From Mesostigma viride (lineage: Eukaryota; Streptophyta; Mesostigmatophyceae; Mesostigmatales; Mesostigmataceae): a DNA stretch of 64,000 nt. The translations under genes were made by a program, and so were the position numbers. The first letter of the stretch is position 1, and every line of letters starts with the position of its first letter. Location: positions 1,403,515 through 1,467,514 of the forward strand of contig RPFO01000026.1 in assembly GCA_009746045.1 (NCBI GenBank), in the 5' to 3' direction. The notes beneath the pieces were generated by a model. It was given only the letters and a program-made list of their open reading frames with translations. It ran no database searches and was not told the DNA's origin. Below, piece by piece: positions 54,586 to 64,000 of this stretch.

Positions 54586-56284
54586 CCCCTAAATGGGCAG
54601 AAATACTGCCGATGCATCGGCTGTAACTTCACAATTTTGCAAACCAAATGCCATCCAACCCACCCATATCCAATGGCTGTCCTTGGGGGCCAAGCATGTC
54701 CATGAGTTGCCCTTCGGGTTGGTATATCACAACCTTACATATATGCAGGGTAGGCCATGTATAACTGCCGTCAAAGTCAGGGGGGTCAAGACGAGCGTTT
54801 TCATTTTTGGTAGAATGTGCATTTTGAATTAGGTTGTAAGAGCTAGGCACCTACCACTTCAGGGATGATAAACAATTAGTTGCTGAACAGTTTGAGCCAT
54901 TGGGGTCATCATTTGGGTGGGTATACCAGCAGTTACACCCAGTACAGCCCATAGGGGTACCGTTGGTAAAAAGCAACCAAGGGGGTAGGAGTGGGCATAC
55001 TACCTACTAATACCTACTAATATGGCCCCCAACCATGCCACACAATACATTTCCCTTCCACAATGATGGGGAAACATAACTGCATCATCACACTGCCCTT
55101 ACATGGCACCTATGTGCAGGTGCCAGCTTGTCCATGCACGTAGGTAACGTGGTACGGATACCCTACGCAAGGCATGCATTCTAGGAGGCAGCCACCAACA
55201 AACTAGTGATTTTAAGCCTATTTCAGCTTGCCCTAGCAAGGATAAACTAGGCCTAAGCTGCTATAGCTTGCCAGGTGATGGCCAGCACACCTGGTGGCAC
55301 ATGCTGACAATGGGAAGCTTCTACTCACCGGTTACATGCTTGATGATGCCACAGAGACCAGCCAACTGCCTCACACTCATGCAATATGTGTGTGGGAAAT
55401 GTATAACAAACATATATGGAGGTATTCAAACCCATACAGCCTCTGAAACTTATCACCATCACCCTGTGGCAGGTCAACTGACTGAGGGAAGCATCTAAGA
55501 AGGGTGTTTTAGAAAGGGGCCAGGCCAGGGTCAACAAAGAGCATGAATAATGCAAAAAGAATGTGCTACACAAGCTAGAACGTATATATAAACGTCAAAC
55601 ATCGACAAGAAAACGATAACTCAGCTTTACCTGGCATGGCTGGCATTACCTTGGCCCAGGCGGTGGCCGCAAAATGGCGCATTTCGGCACACCAAAGTTG
55701 TGCAGCATGGTCGCTGGATTCGGCGATTTCTGGCCACCCTTGCACGTTTACGACTACTATGTATCATAAAAAGTACAAAGAAACCAATATATCCTTTAAA
55801 ATACGCCGGAAAGGTATTGCTGTCAACGTTTCTATCGTCCGGCCTGATCGCATTTTTTTCCAGCAAGAACGCTGCCGACACCTATCAAATGGCATTCCCG
55901 CGAACCAAAAATTGGCCTGTATCATCTTTAGGACGTATAAAATCAATTTCCTGAGTTTGGTCAGAAAATTCGAACGAAAACGTAAATGCCATGCGTGGGC
56001 GCAAGCCGCCATGGCCAGGTCGTCGTTTTCCGGAATGCACGTTGTACGTGAAAAAGTACCCTGACCCCTTGTACTTTGACCGGCCAGAACACCTCTATAA
56101 CTTTGTCAGAAGTATGCAAACCCTAGTACCATGCTGTGAGGAAAATTATAAACTTTCGATCTTCTCAGCTAAACTTTTCCTAATTCTCAATAGTTTTCGC
56201 GGCATTTGGTCCCCCGAGAAGGGGCCGACGTGTCGGCTGTAACTCAGTTTTAGGCGGAAAATCGGCAGCCAGACCATTTAGGGG
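54586..56284. mobile_element. TTAA-flanked DNA transposon, family T3 (1699 bp)
   Basis: TTAA at 54582-54585 and 56285-56288; perfect 11-bp inverted ends CCCCTAAATGG. Subterminal GCCGATGCATCGGC-type and GGCTGTAACTxxxTT words occur at both ends in inverted orientation (54608-54632 and 56225-56250). No transposase frame of convincing size or motif is visible. Confidence 0.87.
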
Positions 56285-56288
56285 TTAA

Positions 56289-57006
56289 GCATCGGGATCT
56301 CCAGTTGAATTGGCCGGCGTCCCATCTTGCTCATGTTATTACTGAGATGGCACGGAAACTGCCGGCCGTCGCTATAAGCTAGGATTCAATTTCCTGTGCT
56401 ACGCCACAGTACAGTACTACTCTGAATAACCCTGTCGGTACACCGGCGCGTGAATTAACTCAACTCAACTCTGACAACAGTAACCTGATGTTTTCTGGCA
56501 TATACTGTACGCGGGCTTTTGCATGGTTCCCGTCGCACATTTGAAAGTGATGTCCTCCGGATTTTTGCCTTTGCACCGTGTGCAGCTCTTGGCTGCATGT
56601 GGAAACATGGCATGGCTAACGTAATGACTGACTATACTGTAGCTAGCTAGACCTTTTCAGTGGTTTCCCGTTTGCGGGTATTTCCTCGTTAATCGGGTGG
56701 GCGAGCGATCGCAGCAATGGTGCTCATCACTAGACACTCCCGGACAGAACTTTAGGCTCGAAACACACGCTCTGATCAAGCTAGCTGTTTACGGACCCAC
56801 CGTCTAGGCCGGTCATCTTGTCGCTCTTCGCGTAAGCCAGACATAGTTTCCGAAACTATGTCTGGCAATGATGAACAAGGCTATATACTGAATGTTAGCA
56901 ATGCCTAGCCTTGCCACCATACCTAGTCACGCCGCACCGCAAATTAACGCAAGGTATTAAAACAGCCAACCATAGCCTTTAAGCCTAGCATAATAGCATT
57001 AGTATA
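56289..57006. repeat. Intergenic DNA with a dispersed repeat
   Basis: 56695-56840 matches 19895-20035 in the ATPase intron (GCAGCAATGGTGCTCATCAC, GGCTCGAAACACACG). 56835-56865 contains an inverted repeat GCCAGACATAGTTTC/GAAACTATGTCTGGC. No gene is seen. Confidence 0.55.
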
Positions 57007-57017
57007 CAGCCAGCCAT

Positions 57018-59238
57018 TAATTAATTAGGAACATCACTCCGTTGGGATCGAGTATATGTAGCACATATAGCCCAGAGAAGGGGCATATGGCCTATAATAC
57101 AATCTAAGCTACTTCCTGCAAGGGTGGGAATGTACTAAACGACACTTGCTCTGGCACGCTGGGTGCGCCAAAGGGCACCTGCACCCCCCAGAGTCTCGGG
57201 TTCAACCCAACTATAAGGGGATCCTGTCATGGGGGGGGAAGATCAACATCAGTGGCTATACAAAAGCTAAGGCATGGCTTCTCAGCAGAGAGTGGCCACT
57301 GTCTGCGTAGTCACAGCATAACTAAGTAATAAAGCTAGGCATCTGACATCTGGTGGGTGGCGCGTCATGGGCACACATGTACATGACTAATTAATTGTTC
57401 ATAAGTCAGCTGGTATAGTGCTTGTTGTAGTAGGCGTGCATGTACAAGGCCACTGTCTAACTATTCTACACTACTACTGCTGTATTCACCTAAGCTGCAT
57501 GGGGTGTCTGGAGTCGCTGGGGCCGCGGTGTTTGCTGGGGTCGCGTGCCAGGGCTATGTGGCCGACGTAGATGGCCGCCCCCTTCCAGTACACCGGCTCG
57601 GTCCCGCCTTGGTCTGCCGGAGCTGGAGGTAGGTCGGCCATAGCTCCCGTCGCCGTTGTTGCTGCGCCAGGGTCAAGTCGTCGTCCACGGTGAAGTGATG
57701 ATTATTCTCCAGCCGCTTGCGGTGTCTGAGAAACGAAATCTTGTCCGCGGGGCTCTTAAAGATGAGAAGAAGCGGGGGCGCCCCTGCCTTACCCCGCGCG
57801 CGGGGAAGGCGGAGGGCGAACAGCTTAATCTCACCAAGAAGGCCCATGCGATCAAGGATTTTGCTCTCAAACGCACGTGCAAGCTTCTCGGAATTCTCAC
57901 CTTCCTCCATGTCGAAGTTCTTGAGTATGACGTTAAGGCTGCGCTTGGCGAGCTCGGCCTCCTCGCGGAGGTCGGGCTTCTGCTGCTGGAGCTGGGCTGC
58001 GACGGCGGATCGAGGTGGTGGAGGTGGTGTGCTGCTTAAGCATATCCGCACCCAGCTAGGTCTGGGTGGAAGGAGCAGCGCCGGCCAGCCAAGCCAGCGG
58101 GGGCTGGCTTGGCGGTGATGTCCTTCACCGCCTGGGCGGTGAGGCCTGCGGTGTTTCGCAGGACCTCGATGGCGATGGCATTGTCCTTGAGGCGCTGGTC
58201 GATGTCGCGGAGCTGGGCGGTGATCATGCAATGGTGCAGCGGAGGAGGGGGGGGTGGCGGTGGAGGAGGCGAGGAGGGTGGCGGAGGCGGCACCTGGAGA
58301 TGGTGGATCTAGGAGGGGGAGCTCGGCAGTCAGCGTGCTGCCCATGGCCGCCACATCTGCAGCGATGAGGGCCACGTGCTGCTCGAGGGCCTCCTGTTAA
58401 GGAGTGAGCGGATGGAGGATTCGGTCAACTAGGTGGTGGTGATGGGCTTGTGGGGCCAGAGCTTCCCCATGGAGCGGCCAAGGAGGGAGAAGAGGGCGTA
58501 TGTTTGCATGCAGCCGGGGGCGGGGGGCGGTGAGGATGTATTCGTATGGGCGCTTCCGAAGGCAGGAATCAACGAGGCGACCCTGGTGGAAGAGCTGTTT
58601 GCACACTTCGATAACGGCGAGGCGTGTGATCCCCAGAACACGTAGCTCAGGATGCGGTCTTCGTTGAGCTTGTCAAAAAAGCCGGGCTGGCTGGCGTCAA
58701 AGTCGAGCTCGTCCCAGCTCGACGGCTCGGCAGGGCGACTGCGCTTGGGCTCAGGCGACGCTGCGGGCGAGGCGAGCCCGGAAGGGGGCTGGGCGACCAC
58801 CGGCTAGCTAGAGCTCGGCTAGTGGCGCCACTGCCTTCTGGGCCGGTGGGCGAAGCTGAAGCCGGAGCTGCAGACGTATTTTCAGGGCCGAGCGCAGCCG
58901 CCAGGCTGCGTTGCGCGGAGGAGCGTTTGCTGGCCATAATAGTGCGTAATGGCGTCGGGAAAATATATCAGCGTATGCGTCTTAGAAAGACACCATGGTG
59001 CTTTGCGCAATAGCTGCAGGCTGGTCACAATACTGCATTACAGCTGTAACCGATGGTAGTAGCACGGATGCGCCTAAAAAAGACGCATCGGTTGCAAGTG
59101 ATCTGACTGCATTTGGGGCTCAGACGCAAAAGTTCTGAGCTCCGCCGTCAGCCATGTCCGCTCGTGGCTCGTGGCTACACGGATGGCTCGTGGCTACACG
59201 GATGTCAACAGCCACGCTACACACTAGCTATGCTCCGC
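57018..59238 (-). mobile_element. ORF1-only retroelement, copy D (2221 bp), uninterrupted
   Basis: TSD CAGCCAGCCAT at 57007-57017 and 59239-59249. On the minus strand: 5' UTR, start MASKRSSAQRSLAAALG (58937), several frameshifts, 'FLRHRKRLENN', 'DDDLTLAQQQRRRELWP', and a 3' UTR of about 500 bp ending in CTCCCAACGGAG-type hairpin and TAATTAAT. It is the best reference for the family because no other element interrupts it. Total length leaves no room for a reverse transcriptase. Confidence 0.88.
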
Positions 59239-59249
59239 CAGCCAGCCAT

Positions 59250-61489
59250 GCTACACCCTAGCTATGCTCCGCTTGCTTGGCCACGTTCCTGGCCATGACG
59301 GATATCAAAGAGACAACCATATATGCTCACGCGGGTCTTATTGCACCCACAGAAATTGCCCGATCGTCTATCGTGTCCGATTGCTGCTGTGGCATGCCTC
59401 TGGCATGAAGGAGAAAGGGGGTCTCTGCCCTTTCTTTCTGTTGTGCTTAATTAATTAATTAATTAATTAATTAATTAATTAATTAATTAATTAATTAATA
59501 AGCACGTGACTGCGTCTCGTGGGTGCCATTACAGAGTAAGGGAACCTTCGATGTTGTGCATATGCATCAGAATAAGAAATACATGTTGTGCAATATTGTG
59601 CAATGTTGTGCATATACAGGGATTAAACGCACTCCGGTGCTCCGTGACTCCCAGCCCAACGGGAGCACGTGTAATTTTATTAATAAATAGTTAATCAAAA
59701 TTAGTTAAGGCTACGTGCATTCCATCTCCGTTCATATTCATCATCCTTCAAACGACTGAAAACGCGCGGGGCAGATATAACCGCCGGCTCGAGCTACCAT
59801 GGTCCCAATTCTCCCGCGATTTCAGGCCTGCGCTGGTTGTCTCCTTGATAAATATGCATGGTTGGCCACGGCTCATAAGTTAGTGAGTACTTGCGTGTCA
59901 TGCGCATCTTTCGGCATGCCACGGATTACAATGCTAATCTCATTAGAAAAATAATTACACAAAAGTTTGAACAAACAGACAAATATTGTCTGCATCATGC
60001 CCCAACCATCATGCCCCAAGCCACGGCACATGCTCGGGCACCATGTCAAGGCAATGCACAGGCTAACTGTCACACATCAGCAGCCTGGGCCATGTCATAT
60101 GGTTATTTGACATCGAAATCTGAGCTATTTTCTATCCCTAAACCATGTGCGCTATAGTCAATCATAGACATCTGTCATCGACGACTATAGCTCAAATGAG
60201 CTTGGAACGCCGTGTGCATGTTGCGCATATTTCGCATAACTTGGTGCGAACTACAACCCTAAAATAATTGGGTTTCCGAGTGATTGATCAGCCTAGATCT
60301 GCCAGCACATGCAGTCAGTTTCTAACTCATACTTCCACCGCACTGCTGCTGGGATGCTCTGTTAAAACCTATATACTATCACATGTGGACAAAAATCAAA
60401 TATCATGAGCATGGCCAACACCCATGGCCCATGAGCAGTCAATCGTCGCAGCTCGATGCTGATCGAGGGTGATGGCTCGCGACTAGGGCTCCCTCGTCGT
60501 TGGTGTTGCAGCAAACTCCCAACCCAGCTATGAACTGGGCTCGCCATTCTCACTGGTCGCAGGTGCCCCCGGGATCATGGAAGGCAGCCTCCTTGATTGC
60601 TAGGCCTCGTAGCAGTGATGCAACCAAAGTTGCCAAAATTGCAGAGCGTCGCCTATCTCGCCCTCCTCCACCACGGAGGAATCCACGGTGCAGGTTACAG
60701 AATCCTATGTTGCCACGGATTTTCCTTTTCGGAGCGGATTCCCCTCTTGCCGCGGCAAATCCACGCCGCACGCTCACTACTATCCCAGGCTCTTGTCACG
60801 CGGCACCCGCCCGCACCCACAGGCGGCAGCAGGAAACGTCGCCACTTGTCACTGTGTCTCTGATGCCAAGCCGTAGGTTCATGATACCTACCAGTATGTC
60901 GGGTGATATCTGCCGCACCATGCATAGAGCCAGCCCATCCTCTGGGCCTTCCTCAGAGAGAAGTCCTCACTGGGCCTCACTCCCACCATCTCGTTGCCTT
61001 GGCAAGGCACCCACTCCACGGACGCGTGGGTTCTGATGATCCCTAGGAGGCGGGGCAAAGCCGCCCCCCCCCTAGGCAGCAGCGTGCTGGCAGTTACCAT
61101 AACGTCCCCTCCCATAACAGTAAGGCGACCAGTGTGGACCGGAAATCTGAGAATCCAGACCATTCACCCAATTATGCAGGTGTATCTGTCCACCGCCGGG
61201 GGGCGTACGCCCGGCGCCAACCGTACGCCACCGCGAGGCAAACATTCGTCAGGACACTGGTACAGCATCGACTAGACACTGGTACAGTGATAGGAGCTAC
61301 TTTACTGTTGATGGCTCTGCGAGGCAACCGCTCCAAACGTATCTGGACCCCAAGTCAAATACCACGGCGGTCACACACCATCTCCTCAACAAGCCGTATG
61401 GATCGCCTGGGCCTTCAACAGCCCGGCGGTGCGAAACCAACCGGACCCTAGACTAGCCTGTCTGTGCAAATCCACTGGGCCCTCTCCGC
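59250..61489. other. Intergenic DNA 3' of the channel gene; no gene supported
   Basis: 59447-59499 is a (TTAA)n run; 59630-59690 resembles a family-2 LINE 3' terminus (GTGACTCCCAGCCCAACGGG); 59710-59860 is a dispersed repeat copy. Frames at 60500-61160 are open on both strands but show no recognisable domain and are Arg/Pro/Ser rich, so I leave them out. The polyadenylation site of the channel gene should lie just left of 61490. Confidence 0.45.
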
Positions 61490-64000
61490 CTACACCATGC
61501 GACTTCTCTCCGGGGGCAACGCGGTAGAACCTTCTCGTATGGCCGCAGCGGACGCTGGCACACTCTCCTCCCGTGCAGCTCGTCCCTCGTCCCGATCAAG
61601 TGTCAGGGAGTGGGAGGAATGACCCCCCCGTGCCTCCTGCATGAGGCGTAAGGCTCGACGCGCCTTCCAGCCGCGCACCCTGGCAGGCATGGGCACGATG
61701 CCAAAACAAAGGATGGTTGGCGAGGTCAGCATACCGGCTTACTATGGTAGTTGATAGGGTACTTGGTGGTGGGGCCAGGCGTATTAGGGTAGTTGGTGTG
61801 AGACCAGGCTCTCATAGGGTAGTTGGTGGTGGGACCAGGCTTAACATAGTAGTCCATCGGGTGAGTGAGCAAAAAGCATGCTCAGACAACAGCACGCCAC
61901 GTTAAAAAAAGTCTGCTAGCATGCTGGAAGTTCCGTGCGCGAAATGCCTGACCCCCAACCCTATCTCCCCCCCCTCCCCCGCCACTTCCTCCCCCAAATC
62001 CCCTCATCCCATCCTGGGAGAAGACGGGCTCAGTATAGTAGTGACTAAACTCGAATGATCGTGACTGCTTACGATCCGTGATTCAGGATCTATAGTGCCA
62101 CCCAGCCCCCCCCCCCCCCCCTCCCCCTCCCTGGTGGGCAAAAACACTGGCGTCGTCGTCATGCGGGCGACAGAATTTAATATCGCATTGACTGCATGTG
62201 CATGGATGACTGCCTGCATGCGCATTGTCTGCGTGCCCGTGAACAAAACATTTTCATCGCCTCCACGTGGATGCCAACGATGGCGTCATAGGTGAGCAGA
62301 TGAGCGACCCACGCAGAGCATGCGTATGCAGCTGCCTGAAACCACTCCTGTTGACTAAGTGCTGAAACCGCCACAAACTGACGAACTGCTGAAAGCGCGC
62401 ACATTGCCTATACGGCGAAACCGACCGCATTGCTATGCGGCGAAACCGATCCCATTGGGGATCCTGTCAATCCTGTCTTTGCCGCATGGATGAAGAAAGA
62501 TACTCAGATCGTCTGAACGCAGATAACACATACACTCCCATTGCCTGGATGCAAAAATGACACTCTCACCCACATTGTCTGAATGCAAGAGTGGCAAACC
62601 CACCCGCGTTGTCTAGACACAGCCGACTAGAAACTTTCAATGTCTGTACAAGGTTGAAGCGAAGAACTCACATGGTCTGAATGCGGATGATCGCGACCAC
62701 CTTCCAGAGCGGCTGCAGGCTGTTGCGCTGAATCTTCTTCAACCCAGGGAACACCTTGAAGCTCTGCCGTCGCAGCCGATGCTCCAGCCTGGCTGGCAGC
62801 GGCGCGCCACACACCCGGAACGCCAGCGCGTGTAACAGCTGCAAGTAATGAATCCTCCCATCGGCCTGAACCTCCACGTCAAGCTGAGCCAGATACGCCA
62901 TGCTCGCACGCCGCAAGGACGCGCAGGGCGTCCCACGGGCGCTCCGCGCGTAGCCCGTTCGGAGCAGCCGGTCCAGGTTAGAGAAGGCACGACCCGAGGT
63001 GACCGCTGCCAGATGGTACAAGGCGGTCTTGAGCCGGTCCCGCATGCTGACATGTTTCTTGGCGGAATGCGCCGGGGTGGTCGGGGTGGTGGGGGATAGA
63101 GGCGAGAGGGGGGATAGCGGGGAGAGGGTCACTCCGTGGTGGCTGTTGGGAGACGAGAGCCCGCCCACCGAGCTGAGAGGGCTAAATGGGCTGCCAGGCG
63201 TGCTGACCCCGCTGTCTTGTCGGTACAAGCGGGACCGCCGACGGGACAGGTGACGTTTTGCAGGGGGTTCTGCGAGGCCTAGCGGGGCGCCGAGCTCAGC
63301 CAGCAGGCTCACGGCATCCTGGCCGCTGATGAGGAGGGTCCCGTACGGGTCGTATTTCTCCCACAGGTGTGTGAATTCGGAGAAGTGGGAGTGCGTGAGC
63401 ACGCCCACGTTCACGGTGGCAATCTCGCTGAAATGGTCGAGGATGACGGCGATGATGAGGTTGAGGAGGATGAAGTAGACTGGGGGTGGTGGGGAACAGG
63501 AGTTGTTGCAATGCATGGGCAGGGGGCGGGTGTGGTAGGGAAGACTAGGTGTTAGAGTGGCAGAGGATGGCGACGATGATGAGGTTGAGGATGAGTAGAC
63601 TGGTGGTGGTGGTGGGGTGGGGCTGGGGGAGGACGAGGGGTTGCAATGCAGGGGCGGGGTGGGGGAGTGGAGTGTTTGTGTGTGGGGTTAGAGGAGGGAC
63701 GGGGAAGAGGGTAAGAAATTGAACAGGGAAAGGGCAAGGATCACCTTTGGACCTTTGGACCAGAAAACAAGAAACGGAGACGGGTTCTCGACGTGTTGAT
63801 CGTAGGGTCTGGGGGCATGGAGGATGGAGAGCAGTTGGTTCATAATCCAATCTTGCGAAGCCGAAAGAAAGGAGTGACTTTGGTGCCGAGGATTGGGGTG
63901 GTCAAAGGACAGAGGCAGCAAGGGGAGGGCATGTGCATGTGCGTGCATCGCCATGGGTACAAGCCAAGGGGTCGTGGAGAGCACTGGCGACTTACCCTAG
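61490..64000 (-). CDS. Voltage-gated-type cation channel, C-terminal exons (partial, runs off right edge)
   Basis: Exons on the minus strand: 64000..63996 (last 5 bases), 63877..63753, 63479..62672 and 61679..61490 (TAG). All joins are GT-AG and in phase, 1128 nt with stop. The second ends in 'FLVFWSK', which joins 'VYFILLNLIIAVILDHF', the S6 helix of the last repeat. There follows 'SEFTHLWEKYDPYGTLLIS', the EF-like region found after S6 in four-domain calcium and sodium channels. Next is a Ser/Pro-rich linker, then 'LWKVVAIIRIQTM' joined to 'VRGWKARRALRLM'. The last junction creates a full IQ motif (IQTMVRGWKAR), a calmodulin site. The protein sits in the plasma or ciliary membrane; calcium selectivity is inference. 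The acceptor at 63877 is chosen because one at 63851 would place a stop at the junction. Intron edges carry decayed copies of exon ends. Confidence 0.85.
61735..61860 (+). repeat. About 40-bp minisatellite in the last intron of the channel gene, 3 copies
   Basis: Units with TAGGGTAGTTGGTGGTGGGA and CCAGGCT. No coding role. Confidence 0.7.
62490..62625 (-). repeat. Decayed copies of the channel exon donor edge
   Basis: The real edge on the minus strand is GCATTCAGACCAT/GTGAGTTC (62672). Copies further into the intron: GTGTCTAGACAACGCGGGTGGG near 62600-62620, GCATTCAGACAATGTGGGTGAG near 62570, GCATCCAGGCAATGGGAGTG near 62540, GCGTTCAGACGATCTGAGTA near 62505. Confidence 0.7.
63540..63605 (-). 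repeat. Decayed copy of the channel exon acceptor edge
   Basis: On the minus strand it reads CCACCAG/TCTACTCATCCTCAACC and continues with CTCATCATCG and CCATCCTC. The real exon starts CCCCCAG/TCTACTTCATCCTCC (63479). The copy has small deletions that break the frame. Confidence 0.85.

Noticed and set aside
60500-61460. Arg/Pro/Ser-rich ORFs on both strands (up to 178 codons)
   Set aside because: No recognisable domain, no splice-consistent neighbours, both strands equally open; not enough support for a gene.
63753-63851. Acceptor at 63851 for the channel exon
   Set aside because: With the upstream exon ending CTAGG it would create TAG at the junction; the acceptor at 63877 keeps the frame open.

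Overview
The window is nuclear DNA of a eukaryote, most likely a green-lineage alga (inference). Genes carry many canonical GT-AG introns. The copper ATPase and the ARPC5 subunit both look closer to plant (RAN1/HMA7, plant ARPC5) than to animal forms, and a four-domain-type cation channel of the kind found in chlorophytes is present. No prokaryotic signatures (operons, Shine-Dalgarno sites) are visible. Species cannot be named from the sequence.

Five host genes can be supported, none of them a single long ORF except the coilin fragment. (1) The 5' part of a coilin-like gene, 473..1 on the minus strand, runs off the left edge. (2) ARPC5, the small Arp2/3 subunit, lies on the plus strand at 3250..5116 in 3 exons (135 aa). 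(3) A P1B copper-transporting ATPase lies on the plus strand at 13720..29069 in 14 exons. All exon phases agree and give 1053 aa with every catalytic motif. (4) An EF-hand, single-pass membrane protein of unknown function lies on the minus strand at 37394..35684 in 2 exons (383 aa). (5) The C-terminal exons of a voltage-gated-type cation channel, with EF-like region and IQ motif, lie on the minus strand and run off the right edge (64000..61490).

Between the genes the DNA is a stack of transposons, many with exact target-site duplications (TSDs). They include a complete 5.16-kb LINE (38642..43797), 5'-truncated copies of two other LINE families, and four copies of a roughly 2-kb element that carries only an L1-ORF1-like protein and shares its 3' end with the LINE. 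There are also four TTAA-flanked DNA transposons of three families, a hAT-like MITE with an 8-bp TSD, and a GC-rich inverted-repeat element. At 45888..49982 a LINE contains a TTAA transposon that itself contains a second TTAA transposon.

Simple repeats are extreme: a pure (GGT)n of 1.5 kb, a 640-bp CCAT/CCAC array grown from a LINE 3' UTR, and many intronic minisatellites.

The most unusual signal is in the introns. At most exon edges of the copper ATPase, and again in the channel gene, decayed copies of the exon edge together with its splice site lie in the adjacent intron. It looks as if introns grow by repeated tandem duplication across exon-intron junctions.
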